This document shows, piece by piece, positions 16,316 through 25,187 of a DNA stretch of 46,353 bases (position 1 is the stretch's first letter; every line of letters begins with the position of its first letter). The DNA lies in the IMG/VR virus record IMGVR_UViG_3300034522_000045, positions 1 through 46,353 of that record; one strand, 5' to 3'. A model generated the notes under the pieces. It was given only the letters and a program-made list of their open reading frames with translations, ran no database searches and was not told where the DNA came from. The stretch comes from a virus. The position numbers were made by a program, and so were the translations under genes.

Positions 16316-16519
16316 TCAGTCCCATAGCTGGACGGTCTGCGCCGTGGTTGACGCCGTAATGTCCGGCAGCTCCACCTGCAGCCCGTGCGGTAAAAATGGG
16401 CCGTACTCAGCCAGCCCCGGATTTGCCTGCAGAACCTGCTCAGTGACACCCTGCGTGCGCCCGTAATGACGCCAGCAAAGCGCGTCCACCGTGTCATACT
16501 GATGCGCACGCACTTTCAT
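16316..16519 (-). CDS. X: Tail protein X (LysM-like)
   Basis: A 67-residue protein, the same length as P2 gpX, with the pattern YDTVDALCWRHYGRTQGVTE and LPHGLQVELPD expected of the small LysM-like tail protein X. It is needed for tail formation. It overlaps the L stop by one base and precedes the holin gene. Confidence 0.9.
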   Translation of the reverse strand: MKVRAHQYDTVDALCWRHYGRTQGVTEQVLQANPGLAEYGPFLPHGLQVELPDITASTTAQTVQLWD

Positions 16520-16983
16520 CAGATAAGCTCCACCGTACAGTGCGGCGCATCCTGCACCCGGCTGATAGCCCAGCGGGCATCACGCCACAGATCGCCGCTA
16601 GCCTCCGCCAGCTCCTCCCCTCGCTTCACGCCTGACGCCGTGGCGTCATAGTCCTGATAACGCTCATTGAGCACAGCACGCGCCCAGCAAAAAACGGCGT
16701 TGTGGTAGTGCCGGATACGCTCGCTTTTGCCGTCCAGCATATCCGCCGGAACCTCAGCCAGTGCCCGGTAGCCCAGCAACTGCTGGCGGTTGCGGAAGTC
16801 GTACAGCTCAGCGTTAACCTCAGAAATAGCTGTCAGCACAACCTGCTTTAAACGCGGCTGCGTCACCGTGCCGTCAGTTCGCATCACACTGCGAAATTCC
16901 GACAGGTCCACATCAGGCCAGAACGGCGTATTTTTGATGACCTCCGCCTGTTCCGGCACCTGTTCGGGCGCAACAAACTTCAT
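16519..16983 (-). CDS. L: Head completion protein L
   Basis: A 154-residue protein starting MKFVAPEQVPEQAEVIKNTP. I chose the ATG at 16983 because AGGAGA lies 7-8 bases upstream; a start at 17046 would add 21 residues but lacks a convincing RBS. The family segment FWPDVDLSEFRSVMRTDGTV and the C-terminus ISRVQDAPHCTVELI fit P2-type gpL, which completes the head before tail joining. Confidence 0.85.
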   Translation of the reverse strand: MKFVAPEQVPEQAEVIKNTPFWPDVDLSEFRSVMRTDGTVTQPRLKQVVLTAISEVNAELYDFRNRQQLLGYRALAEVPADMLDGKSERIRHYHNAVFCWARAVLNERYQDYDATASGVKRGEELAEASGDLWRDARWAISRVQDAPHCTVELI

Positions 16984-17076
16984 GCGGCTTTCTCCTGAAT
17001 AAGTGGGCGGTGGACGGAATTTTGATGTGGCAGTGCCTTTCGCCATCCCGTGCCGCCCGTGCGCGGGGCACGTTCT

Positions 17077-17727
17077 TTAGCGGCTGTCATTGCGCAGTCT
17101 GCGCTCCAGCTGCTGCTTTTCTTTTTTCACACCGCAGCGGGGATCAAGCTGCAGCGCATGGGTAAGGTGATTCAGGGCAGACGCCGGGTTGCTTTCGCTC
17201 AGTACAGCGCCGATGGCTTTATGCAGGCGCGCCCGCGACTGGTCCGGCATATCCAGATCGGTTGTCAGGTCCAGCGTCTGCAGAAGCAGACCGGCATCAA
17301 AACCGGCAGCAGCAAGCAGAGCGCTTTGCGCCGCGTCTGCCATTTCTTCTGCCAGCACGGTCTGCACGTTACGGTTGCCCAGCGGCATAACCCAGCCATG
17401 GCGCAGCGCATGACGCCCGATTTCCAGCGCACCGGCATAATCACCGGCGTCGATACGCCACAGCATCACGTACATCAGCACGTCATCCTGCTGCGCGCCT
17501 TCGGCAGCCAGCACGCCCTCTGCCCAGGCAGAATATTTCGGCAGCAGCTCCACCTTGATTTCCGCCTTTTTCACCGTGGACTGGATGCCTTTAAGCCTGC
17601 GGCGATCTTCTGCCAGCTGCAGCAGCATCAGGTCATAACCCGACGCATGGCGAACACTGCCGCCCTCACGGGCGGCCTGTTCGGCCTGAATGCGCAGGCG
17701 GTGCTGCCGTGCGGGACTCAGGCTCAT
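17077..17727 (-). CDS. M: Terminase small subunit M
   Basis: A 216-residue protein (P2 gpM 247) starting MSLSPARQHRLRIQAEQAAR with GGAGAG upstream. The region AGDYAGALEIGRHALRHGWV is typical of P2-like small terminases. With P it recognises and cuts cos. The C-terminus is basic (KKEKQQLERRLRNDSR). It lies 3 bases downstream of N. Confidence 0.9.
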   Translation of the reverse strand: MSLSPARQHRLRIQAEQAAREGGSVRHASGYDLMLLQLAEDRRRLKGIQSTVKKAEIKVELLPKYSAWAEGVLAAEGAQQDDVLMYVMLWRIDAGDYAGALEIGRHALRHGWVMPLGNRNVQTVLAEEMADAAQSALLAAAGFDAGLLLQTLDLTTDLDMPDQSRARLHKAIGAVLSESNPASALNHLTHALQLDPRCGVKKEKQQLERRLRNDSR

Positions 17728-17730
17728 GCG

Positions 17731-18798
17731 TTACTCTCCGTTTCCTGTTTCTGCTGCAGGCGGGGTGAAATCACCGATTTCGATGTTTTCCACCAGTGCC
17801 GCGCAGCGGTAGTCCTCGACCACATACGCCTCGTTGACGGATTCAAAGTTTTCAATCCGGTCGCGTTTCGGGTTGTCGATAACTGAACGGCGGCGGGTGT
17901 CTTCCTGCCAGTAGATGGACAGGTTATCCAGACGGGTGATCAGCAGGGCATTTGCCGGGAAGAAAGGCGCGCGCACAGCCTGCAGGCCGCCCATGCGTTT
18001 CTGGCTGATGATCAGATCGGCGGCGATTTTCTCGCTGTTGTCCTGCTCTTTGTTGACCAGCGGGAAATACTTGTCAGACAGCAGTTCACGTCCGCAGACA
18101 ACAACCAGTTCGTCATCATCCTGATACTCCACATCGATCAGCTCGTTGACGGTATCCATCACCACCGCGTCAAGATTTACATACTTACCACCCGGACCTA
18201 CTTTTACCGGTTCTGCAGTAGTGGTGCCGTCTTCTGCGGTTTTGCTGCCCATGACGTGATCCGGCGCGTCTTCGCGGATTTTCTGCAGCCAGCCTTTATT
18301 GACGTCCTGCAGCAGCGGGTTTTCAGCACGGTTGGAGGTTTTGGCGCGCTTCACGCCGTTAAAACCGATCATGATGCGGTCCAGCGCCTGACGCTTGACG
18401 ATGGCGTTGCGAATACGCACCTGGAAGTCCTGGAATTTCGCCCACAGGTCCAGTTTTGCGTAGGTCAGCACCGTATCAAAGTTGGTCTGCTCGCATTTGT
18501 ATTCCACGTCTTCCATCAGCGTCGGATCGGTAGGCTCACGCTCTTTGGTGGTGGTATCGGTGGTTCCGGCAATGGTGCTGCCCACGCCCAGCCCCAGCAA
18601 CTGTCCTGACTGCTCAGTGACCGGCGTGATGTTAATCAGCGTCAGGAAAGCGGCGGACTGCTGGATCTGGTCTTCCAGCGTCTGCTGCACGGACGGCTCC
18701 ACGGTAAACTTGCTGGACAGTTCTTCAACTTCCACACCGTTCAGGCGCGCCAGTTGCTGCAGGTAAGCGTTAAAGGCAAAGCGGGTTTTCTTTTTCAT
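17731..18798 (-). CDS. N: Major capsid protein N
   Basis: A 355-residue protein, close to P2 gpN (357). The N-terminus MKKKTRFAFNAYLQQLARLN, the central FQVRIRNAIVKRQALDRIMI and C-terminal NALLITRLDNLSIYWQEDTR match the P2 capsid family. It is cleaved during head maturation by O in P2. It follows O by 16 bases in the O-N-M-L operon. Confidence 0.92.
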   Translation of the reverse strand: MKKKTRFAFNAYLQQLARLNGVEVEELSSKFTVEPSVQQTLEDQIQQSAAFLTLINITPVTEQSGQLLGLGVGSTIAGTTDTTTKEREPTDPTLMEDVEYKCEQTNFDTVLTYAKLDLWAKFQDFQVRIRNAIVKRQALDRIMIGFNGVKRAKTSNRAENPLLQDVNKGWLQKIREDAPDHVMGSKTAEDGTTTAEPVKVGPGGKYVNLDAVVMDTVNELIDVEYQDDDELVVVCGRELLSDKYFPLVNKEQDNSEKIAADLIISQKRMGGLQAVRAPFFPANALLITRLDNLSIYWQEDTRRRSVIDNPKRDRIENFESVNEAYVVEDYRCAALVENIEIGDFTPPAAETGNGE

Positions 18799-18814
18799 CG
18801 GGTTTTATGCTCCA

Positions 18815-19648
18815 TCAGCAATTGGTCAGGGTGCCTGCCGGTGCGTCACCGCCCGGCGCGCGCTGGCGGTAATCTTTGCGGCTGTCTTCACGGCTCAGCT
18901 GCTGCTGTAACTCGGCAAAGGCGGTCTGCTGCTCCTGCAGGGAGGACTCCAGCTCAGAAAGGCGCTGGTCCTGATCGGACAGGGATTTATCAGTGCGCTC
19001 GCTCAGGATCTGCTGCTCAGTAGCGACCAGCTCCACGGCTTTATGCACATCAGAGAATCGCGCATCGTCGGTCTGCTCTTTTTTGGTGAACAGCGCGGTG
19101 ACGCGGGCAAAGAGGGACGGCTTTTCGTCCAGGGCTTCTTCCAGTTCAATCAGCGTTTCAACCGCTTCCGAAAACAGGTTTTCAGGGTTCAGCTTACGGT
19201 TTGCCAGCGGGTTATGTGCTGCACTGGCGCTGAAAGCCAGCATTTCGGTGCCCAGGCTCGCAGGATCGTCCGTCGCACCCAGCCCCACAAGATAGGCTTT
19301 GCCAGTGTCGGCAAACTTCGTGCTGACCTCCATGGAGGTGAAAAGCTTCTGGCCTTTCTTCACCAGTTCCACCAGGGCGTCCGTGGGTTCGATATCGGCA
19401 TAAAGCGCCATCTTGCCCGCCAGCGGGCCGTCCTTGATTTCTTCTGCAACCAGCCCCGTCACCCTGCCGTAGCGGTTAAAGGTGCTCTCCGGCAGATAAG
19501 ACTTGATGTGCTCAAGGTTAATCAGCGCGGTATAGACCGTCGGGTTGTAGCTGGCAGCCATCTGTACCAGCCATTCACGCTGGATCTCGCGCCCGTCAGT
19601 GGTGGCACCTTCCACCCCGATACGGAAACGCTTTGCTTTCACTGTCAT
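18815..19648 (-). CDS. O: Capsid scaffold and protease O
   Basis: A 277-residue protein (P2 gpO 284). The N-terminal half is the serine protease with candidate catalytic residues Asp18, His47 (in LINLEHIK) and Ser105 (in LFTSMEVS), parallel to Asp19, His48 and Ser107 reported for P2. The C-terminal half is a helical scaffold (LSDQDQRLSELESSLQEQQT). It is the first gene of the left-running capsid operon. Confidence 0.9.
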   Translation of the reverse strand: MTVKAKRFRIGVEGATTDGREIQREWLVQMAASYNPTVYTALINLEHIKSYLPESTFNRYGRVTGLVAEEIKDGPLAGKMALYADIEPTDALVELVKKGQKLFTSMEVSTKFADTGKAYLVGLGATDDPASLGTEMLAFSASAAHNPLANRKLNPENLFSEAVETLIELEEALDEKPSLFARVTALFTKKEQTDDARFSDVHKAVELVATEQQILSERTDKSLSDQDQRLSELESSLQEQQTAFAELQQQLSREDSRKDYRQRAPGGDAPAGTLTNC

Positions 19649-19724
19649 GAGCCATGCTCCGTTAGAAATAACTTACTGGAGCCTTATGTTTGCGGTGATG
19701 GGGGGAGTGAGACAACGCGCTGTA

Positions 19725-19746
19725 TTTGTACGGTAAACCACACAAA
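19725..19746 (+). promoter_or_regulatory. Late activator (Ogr/Delta) site between O and P
   Basis: TTTGT (19725-19729), 12 bases, ACAAA (19742-19746) matches the TGTTGT-N12-ACAACA dyad of P2-family late promoters. It sits in the 142-base space between the divergent O and P genes, where P2 has its P and O late promoters. No ogr gene is in the window, so activation would have to come from another element. Confidence 0.65.
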
Positions 19747-19790
19747 ACGCAGCCGGGGAACTCCGCCATACAAGGCCGTATGTTTGGGCC

Positions 19791-21557
19791 ATGAACACGA
19801 CACTGACCCCCGCAGACCTCGATCCCCGTCGGCAGGCCATGCTGCTGTACTTTCAGGGATACCGCGTAGCCCGCATTGCTGAAATGCTGGGCGAAAAAGT
19901 TGCAACCGTTCACAGCTGGAAAAAACGCGACAAATGGGGTGACTATGGGCCGCTGGATCAAATGCAGCTCACCACCGCCGCACGTTACTGCCAGCTCATC
20001 ATGAAGGAGCAGAAAGAAGGGAAAGACTTCAAGGAAATTGACCTGCTGGCGCGCCAGTCAGAGCGCCATGCCCGGATCGGAAAATTTAACGATGGCGGGA
20101 ACGAAGCTGATTTAAACCCGAAAGTTGCCAACCGTAACAAAGGGCCGCGCCGCCAGCCGGAAAAGAACGTTTTCACCGATGAACAGACCGAAAAGCTGGA
20201 AGAAATCTTCCGCAACGGCATGTTTGAATATCAGCGCCACTGGTGGCAGGCAGGCGTAAAACACCGCATTCGCAACCTGCTTAAATCACGTCAGATTGGG
20301 GCAACATACTTTTTTGCCCGCGAAGCGCTGATTGATGCCATCACCACCGGGCGCAACCAGATCTTCCTCTCAGCCAGTAAGGCGCAGGCGCACGTCTTTA
20401 AGCAGTACATCATCGACTTTGCAAAAGAGGTGGATGTTGAGCTGAAAGGCGACCCGATGACGCTCAGCAACGGCGCGTGCCTGTACTTTCTCGGCACCAA
20501 CGCCCGCACGGCGCAGAGCTACCACGGCAACCTGTACCTGGATGAATATTTCTGGATACCGAAATTCCAGGAGCTGCGCAAGGTGGCCTCCGGGATGGCC
20601 ATTCACAAGAAATGGCGACAAACCTACTTTTCCACGCCGTCCAGCCTGACCCACAGTGCCTATCCGTTCTGGTCCGGCGCGCTGTTTAACCGGGGCCGCG
20701 CCAAAGCGGACAAGGTGGATATTGACCTGACCCACAGTAACCTTGCGCGCGGCCTGCTCTGCCCTGACGGACAGTACCGCCAGATCGTCACCGTGGAGGA
20801 TGCGGTGCGCGGCGGCTGTAACCTGTTCGACCTCGACCAGCTGCGCATGGAGTACAGCCCGGACGAATACCAGAACCTGCTGATGTGCGAATTTATTGAC
20901 GATCTGGCGTCAGTATTCCCGCTCAGCGAACTGCAGGCGTGCATGGTGGACAGTTGGGAAGTCTGGACCGATTTTCAGGCGCTGGCGCTGCGCCCGTTTG
21001 GCTGGCGAGAAGTCTGGATCGGTTATGACCCGGCGAAAGGTACGCAGAACGGTGACAGCGCAGGCTGCGTGGTTATGGCACCGCCCACTGTACCGGGCGG
21101 GAAGTTCCGTATTCTGGAGCGACACCAGTGGCGCGGGATGGACTTCCGCGCCCAGTCTGACGCCATTAAAAAACTGACGCAGCAGTACAACGTGACCTAT
21201 ATCGGCATCGACTCGACCGGCGTCGGTCACGGCGTTTACGAGAACGTAAAAGCGTTCTTTCCCGCTGTCCGGGAGTTTGTCTACAACCCCAATATTAAAA
21301 ACGCCCTGGTGCTCAAAGCATACGACATTATCAGCCACCGCCGTCTGGAGTTTGACGCCGGGCACACCGACATTGCGCAGTCCTTTATGGCTATCCGCCG
21401 CGCCACAACCGCCAGCGGCAACCGCCCTACCTATGAAGCCAGCCGCAGCGAAGAAGCCAGCCACGCAGATTTGGCCTGGGCAACGATGCACGCACTGTTT
21501 AACGAACCGCTGCAGGGCGAATCCGCCAATACCAGCAATATTGTGGAGATTTTTTGA
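19791..21557 (+). CDS. P: Terminase large subunit P
   Basis: A 588-residue protein (P2 gpP 590). The N-terminus has a helix-turn-helix (YRVARIAEMLGEKVATVHSW). The ATPase region contains LKSRQIGATYFFAREAL as the Walker A-like segment and YHGNLYLDEYFW as Walker B. The C-terminal nuclease has acidic residues in IGYDPAKG, IGIDSTGVG and SHADLAW. It drives DNA packaging and cos cutting. It overlaps Q by 4 bases. Confidence 0.93.
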   Translation: MNTTLTPADLDPRRQAMLLYFQGYRVARIAEMLGEKVATVHSWKKRDKWGDYGPLDQMQLTTAARYCQLIMKEQKEGKDFKEIDLLARQSERHARIGKFNDGGNEADLNPKVANRNKGPRRQPEKNVFTDEQTEKLEEIFRNGMFEYQRHWWQAGVKHRIRNLLKSRQIGATYFFAREALIDAITTGRNQIFLSASKAQAHVFKQYIIDFAKEVDVELKGDPMTLSNGACLYFLGTNARTAQSYHGNLYLDEYFWIPKFQELRKVASGMAIHKKWRQTYFSTPSSLTHSAYPFWSGALFNRGRAKADKVDIDLTHSNLARGLLCPDGQYRQIVTVEDAVRGGCNLFDLDQLRMEYSPDEYQNLLMCEFIDDLASVFPLSELQACMVDSWEVWTDFQALALRPFGWREVWIGYDPAKGTQNGDSAGCVVMAPPTVPGGKFRILERHQWRGMDFRAQSDAIKKLTQQYNVTYIGIDSTGVGHGVYENVKAFFPAVREFVYNPNIKNALVLKAYDIISHRRLEFDAGHTDIAQSFMAIRRATTASGNRPTYEASRSEEASHADLAWATMHALFNEPLQGESANTSNIVEIF

Positions 21558-22603
21558 TGAGTGAACTCGGTAATATCAGCAACACAGCAACATCTGATGG
21601 CATTGAGCAGACAGGCACATCCACCAGAGCCGAGGCATTCACTTTTGGCGATCCTATCCCGGTGCTGGACCGCCGAGAGTTGCTGGACTATGTGGAATGT
21701 GTGCAGATAGACCGCTGGTATGAGCCGCCGGTAAGCTTTGACGGACTGGCGCGAACCTACCGCGCCGCCGTGCATCACAGCTCACCAATAGCGGTTAAGC
21801 GCGACATTCTAAGCAGTACCTACATTCCGCACCGCCTGCTCAGCCAGCAGGCTTTTGCCCGTTTCGTTCAGGACTATCTTGTGTTCGGTAACGCCTATCT
21901 GGAAAAGCGCACCAACCGACTCGGCGGCGTTCTCTCGTTGGAACCAGCACTGGCGAAATATACACGGCGTGGTGTGGATCTCGATACCTACTGGTTTGTT
22001 CAGTATGGCCTGACCACACAGCCTTATGAATTTACACGTGGCAACGTCTTCCATCTGATGGAGCCGGATATTAACCAAGAGATTTATGGGTTGCCCGGCT
22101 ATCTCTCCGCTATCCCATCAACACTCCTCAACGAGTCCGCAACGCTATTTCGCCGTAAGTATTATATCAACGGCAGCCATGCTGGCTTCATAATGTACAT
22201 GACTGATGCAGCACAGAATCAGGAGGATGTGAACAATATCCGCCAGGCAATGAAAAGCGCCAAAGGACCTGGCAACTTCCGCAACCTGTTTATGTACTCC
22301 CCCAACGGGAAAAAAGATGGTATCCAGATCATTCCGTTGTCCGAGGTTGCTGCAAAGGATGAATTTCTGAACATCAAGAACGTGAGCCGCGATGATATGC
22401 TGGCAGCACACCGCGTACCGCCGCAAATGATGGGGATTATTCCCAACAATACAGGCGGTTTTGGTGATGTAGAAAAAGCCAGTCGCGTATTTGTCCGCAA
22501 TGAGTTAATCCCCTTGCAAAAACGTTTGCAGGAATTAAATGACTGGCTTGGGGAAGCAATAATTACATTTTCTCCTTATGAATTGGGTGATGATGTAAAA
22601 TAA
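21554..22603 (+). CDS. Q: Portal protein Q
   Basis: A 349-residue protein (P2 gpQ 344). Family segments include RWYEPPVSFDGLARTYRAAV, FGNAYLEKRTNRLG and DDMLAAHRVPPQMMGIIPNN. The portal is the DNA entry ring at one head vertex. It lies next to the terminal cos region, with the DUF4145 cargo gene ending 8 bases beyond its stop. Confidence 0.93.
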   Translation: MMSELGNISNTATSDGIEQTGTSTRAEAFTFGDPIPVLDRRELLDYVECVQIDRWYEPPVSFDGLARTYRAAVHHSSPIAVKRDILSSTYIPHRLLSQQAFARFVQDYLVFGNAYLEKRTNRLGGVLSLEPALAKYTRRGVDLDTYWFVQYGLTTQPYEFTRGNVFHLMEPDINQEIYGLPGYLSAIPSTLLNESATLFRRKYYINGSHAGFIMYMTDAAQNQEDVNNIRQAMKSAKGPGNFRNLFMYSPNGKKDGIQIIPLSEVAAKDEFLNIKNVSRDDMLAAHRVPPQMMGIIPNNTGGFGDVEKASRVFVRNELIPLQKRLQELNDWLGEAIITFSPYELGDDVK

Positions 22604-22611
22604 TTGCCGTT

Positions 22612-23316
22612 CTACCCTCTATTTTTTCTTCTATCCTCACGTCTTGCTTTTGCCTGAACAAGGCGTTGAGGTTCAGTATATAAACGTTCCAACAATATAT
22701 AAGTGAACTCTTCAAGATCCTCTGCAGCCGCGTAATCTAAAACTCCTTCATGCGCGCCGTCATTGCCATCATCTTTTACACATTCAGCCAAGTCTCTTAA
22801 AGTCTCTGGCAACCGCTGATTATCAAACAACCAATTCATTCTTAACCCTAAGCTTCGCCGTATTTTTTGATTTGGTTCAGCATCTTCCTTGGGTAATAAG
22901 TCCTTTGTTGCATAATCCAAACATAACCTAAACATAGTTCCTGCTGCGTTATAGCAACCAATAGCTAAACACTTAGAACCTTCTACAAAAGCTTCATGTA
23001 TATGCTGAGGCAAAAATTCTGGTGGTTCTCCTGCATCTAAATCTGCTGGACTAATTGGACGTTTTACTTTTGCAATATCAGTTAACTTAAATAAGGCCAT
23101 GCCCCAGTTAATACTGCTAAGATCACGCCCCCGTTCTAAACTATCGCAAATATATATTGTGGTTTTCTTACACTCCCTGCATACACAATATACTTCATAT
23201 TCGGGTAAATTTTCGCCGGAAAATGTTTCATACGTACCACAGCAGTTAGCCCCTCGAACATCAAATGCTATTTTTTGCGCACCGCACCTTGGGCAATTTT
23301 CCACTAACATAGCCAT
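22612..23316 (-). CDS. DUF4145 protein with zinc ribbon (cargo gene)
   Basis: A 234-residue protein. I take the start at ATG 23316, 9 bases after AAGGAG; a longer frame adds 23 unlikely residues. Residues 1-50 form a zinc ribbon (Cys8-x2-Cys11 and Cys46-x2-Cys49). The helical C-terminal part, with GAHEGVLDYAAAEDLEEFTY, fits DUF4145, a domain often fused to or located beside restriction and other defence proteins. The gene is visibly AT-rich and runs against P and Q, between Q and cos. Its function is unknown; phage-encoded defence or a DNA-end function are possible. Confidence 0.7.
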   Translation of the reverse strand: MAMLVENCPRCGAQKIAFDVRGANCCGTYETFSGENLPEYEVYCVCRECKKTTIYICDSLERGRDLSSINWGMALFKLTDIAKVKRPISPADLDAGEPPEFLPQHIHEAFVEGSKCLAIGCYNAAGTMFRLCLDYATKDLLPKEDAEPNQKIRRSLGLRMNWLFDNQRLPETLRDLAECVKDDGNDGAHEGVLDYAAAEDLEEFTYILLERLYTEPQRLVQAKARREDRRKNRG

Positions 23317-23394
23317 GCAACAGATCTCCTTGAAATGGTGATTATTTATATATTGTAAATACCATAAATTCTTACTGACAACCATGAGCGCGCG

Positions 23395-23413
23395 CTCGTA
23401 TCCCCGCCACGCC
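23395..23413 (-). other. Candidate cos site
   Basis: On the - strand GGCGTGGCGGGGATACGAG resembles the 19-base cohesive end of P2 (GGCGAGGCGGGGAAAGCAC, from memory). The position between Q and the right-end cargo operon is where P2/186 cos must lie. A 12-base palindrome GAGCGCGCGCTC (23386-23397) borders it, and CATGC/GCATG motifs are repeated at 23437, 23445, 23508, 23518 and 23531, possibly terminase binding sites. Confidence 0.55.
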
Positions 23414-23456
23414 TGCCCGCTTTATGCATCGCTTTTCATGCGCTGCATGACATGAG

Positions 23457-23480
23457 AAAAAACCCGCCATTACTGGCGGG
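23457..23480 (-). terminator. Terminator of the two-gene cargo operon
   Basis: Stem CCCGCCA (23463-23469) and TGGCGGG (23474-23480) with a 4-base loop. On the - strand it is followed by six T (23462-23457), a standard intrinsic terminator. It closes the transcript that includes 25142-23539, 59 bases after the stop codon. Confidence 0.85.
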
Positions 23481-23538
23481 CTTCATCGAAAACGATCTTC
23501 AAACGATCATGCGGATTCATGCGGCATAACGCATGAAA

Positions 23539-24630
23539 CTATACCTCAGGAGGAAGAGCAATTTGTGGCTGCTGCAATACCCGAGACTGGCCAACAAAAA
23601 GCTTCTCTGAAATGATGTACTCACGCAATATTTTAAGCCGCCTGTAGTAGGCCATTACAGCACGTAATTGTTGTAGAGGATGGGCACCGATCAAATCAAA
23701 CTGAGCTTGATAACTTGACCATCCCAAACATCTAAAAAATATTCTCACACGCTTACGCAGATTTTCTGTGGTGTCATTATCGATATTTCTAATTTCAATG
23801 CCACCATCTTCATCAAAACCTGATAGCCCATGTTCTCTGAAGTATGTATATGTATTTTTATACATTTTCTCCAAGCGGTCATAAATTAGCTCATTCTCCA
23901 CACGTTCAGATGCGTCTTGAACACTTTGGGCCAAATCTGGAAGTAAATTTAACTCAATATGTCCCGGCGAATTATATTGAAGAGAACTAATCTCTGGTCG
24001 ATGCAAAACGGGAATAACACTTTTCAACCCTGAAAATATATTAACTGCTGATATACCACCAGTCCAATTCCCCATCAAGCGCAACATGGTATTTCTAATC
24101 GATAACCGTCCTAAATGGGCCAGTCCGTAATGGAAAGAATAAAGCTGTTCAAAAACTTTAGGTATTACGGATAAATCATTTATAAACAACTGATTATCTA
24201 AGCCAAGCATATAACTGGAAGTACGTTCTTGCTTCAACAGCAATGCATCATCAGTACATATCTCTTCATACAAATATGAATCTTCATCAGGCATGTATTC
24301 ATCAGGAAAACTATCAACATGCAGAATGCTATAGTTTTTCCTTCCAGTTTCCGCATAATGATTGCAAATATAAGTATATTCGCTTGACTGTATAATCTCC
24401 CTTAAGCTCATTCTTTGATTAAGATAAGAGTCCAAAGTAGATCTTGATACCGGGATTAAGCACCAACGATTAGCCCGCTCAGAATTATCAAGCCATACAT
24501 AAAGAGCATCTTTATACCCACTCCCTCTAAACAAACAAATGAGTGGGCCATCGAAATATACAAGGTCAGAGTACCAAGAATAATCCCCGACAGTTGACGC
24601 ATTTATTCTTCTAGCATCTAATCTTATCAT
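23539..24630 (-). CDS. Unknown cargo protein, second gene of operon
   Basis: A 363-residue protein with no family I can name securely. The N-terminal part (VYFDGPLICLFRGSGYKDAL, residues 25-44, then NRWCLIP and LNQRMSLREII) recalls DUF6575-like domains, a weak impression. The middle is mixed alpha/beta and residues 240-270 are helical and charged. There is no signal peptide or membrane segment. The start overlaps the stop of the first gene by 4 bases. The operon occupies the tin/old position of P2, a known site for phage-defence genes, so a defence role is plausible but unproven. Confidence 0.7.
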   Translation of the reverse strand: MIRLDARRINASTVGDYSWYSDLVYFDGPLICLFRGSGYKDALYVWLDNSERANRWCLIPVSRSTLDSYLNQRMSLREIIQSSEYTYICNHYAETGRKNYSILHVDSFPDEYMPDEDSYLYEEICTDDALLLKQERTSSYMLGLDNQLFINDLSVIPKVFEQLYSFHYGLAHLGRLSIRNTMLRLMGNWTGGISAVNIFSGLKSVIPVLHRPEISSLQYNSPGHIELNLLPDLAQSVQDASERVENELIYDRLEKMYKNTYTYFREHGLSGFDEDGGIEIRNIDNDTTENLRKRVRIFFRCLGWSSYQAQFDLIGAHPLQQLRAVMAYYRRLKILREYIISEKLFVGQSRVLQQPQIALPPEV

Positions 24631-25142
24631 GGCAATGCTCGTATTACTTGGAATCCGTTGGCGAAATCCGCATCCACATAAGGATGAAAATCAAAGTGAC
24701 CTTTTCTGTTAGCAGGCATACATTTACCATCACTACAGGTTACTAAACCCCTTGCTAGGTGATCGCCAATAGCTTTTCTTATATTTTTCATATTTTTAGC
24801 TAACATAGTATAGGCTCTTGTGGCCTGGACCTCTGATTCATACATAGACAACGCCCACATAGAACACTCCTGAGCGTCGTCGGAAGCAATTCTCTGCGGT
24901 GATCTTCTTTTCGGAGGCCAAAAACAATTGTCAGTTATAGGATTCAGTGTAAAACGCCAGCATTCTTTATCACACTCTGTCGCTTCAGCTGGAGGGCATT
25001 GTGGTACGAGCGCACTTATGTGCTGGCTGTATAGGTATTCGGCGGCTACGTGCTGTTCTATATCTTCTTCAACCAATTCGATTTGCATTGCTTGAACAAT
25101 TTCATCAACTTGATTTTGCTGTGCATTTTCAAAACCAGGCAT
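24627..25142 (-). CDS. Unknown Cys-rich cargo protein, first gene of operon
   Basis: A 171-residue protein of unknown family. It contains seven Cys (49, 57, 61, 73, 93, 136, 141), with Cys57-x3-Cys61 and Cys136-x4-Cys141 possibly binding metal. Residues 1-35 are acidic and helical. The start is supported by AAAAGGAG upstream and a well-formed promoter. It is coupled to the next gene (4-base overlap), so both products probably work together. Defence or toxin-antitoxin pairing is a guess based on location and operon form. Confidence 0.65.
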   Translation of the reverse strand: MPGFENAQQNQVDEIVQAMQIELVEEDIEQHVAAEYLYSQHISALVPQCPPAEATECDKECWRFTLNPITDNCFWPPKRRSPQRIASDDAQECSMWALSMYESEVQATRAYTMLAKNMKNIRKAIGDHLARGLVTCSDGKCMPANRKGHFDFHPYVDADFANGFQVIRALP

Positions 25143-25187
25143 CGGTTAAACTCCTTTTCTGCCTATTCTGTTTTTTTATTTTTATCA

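Noticed and set aside
17050-17886. A 278-codon + strand frame
   Set aside because: It is antisense to M and N, whose identity is clear.
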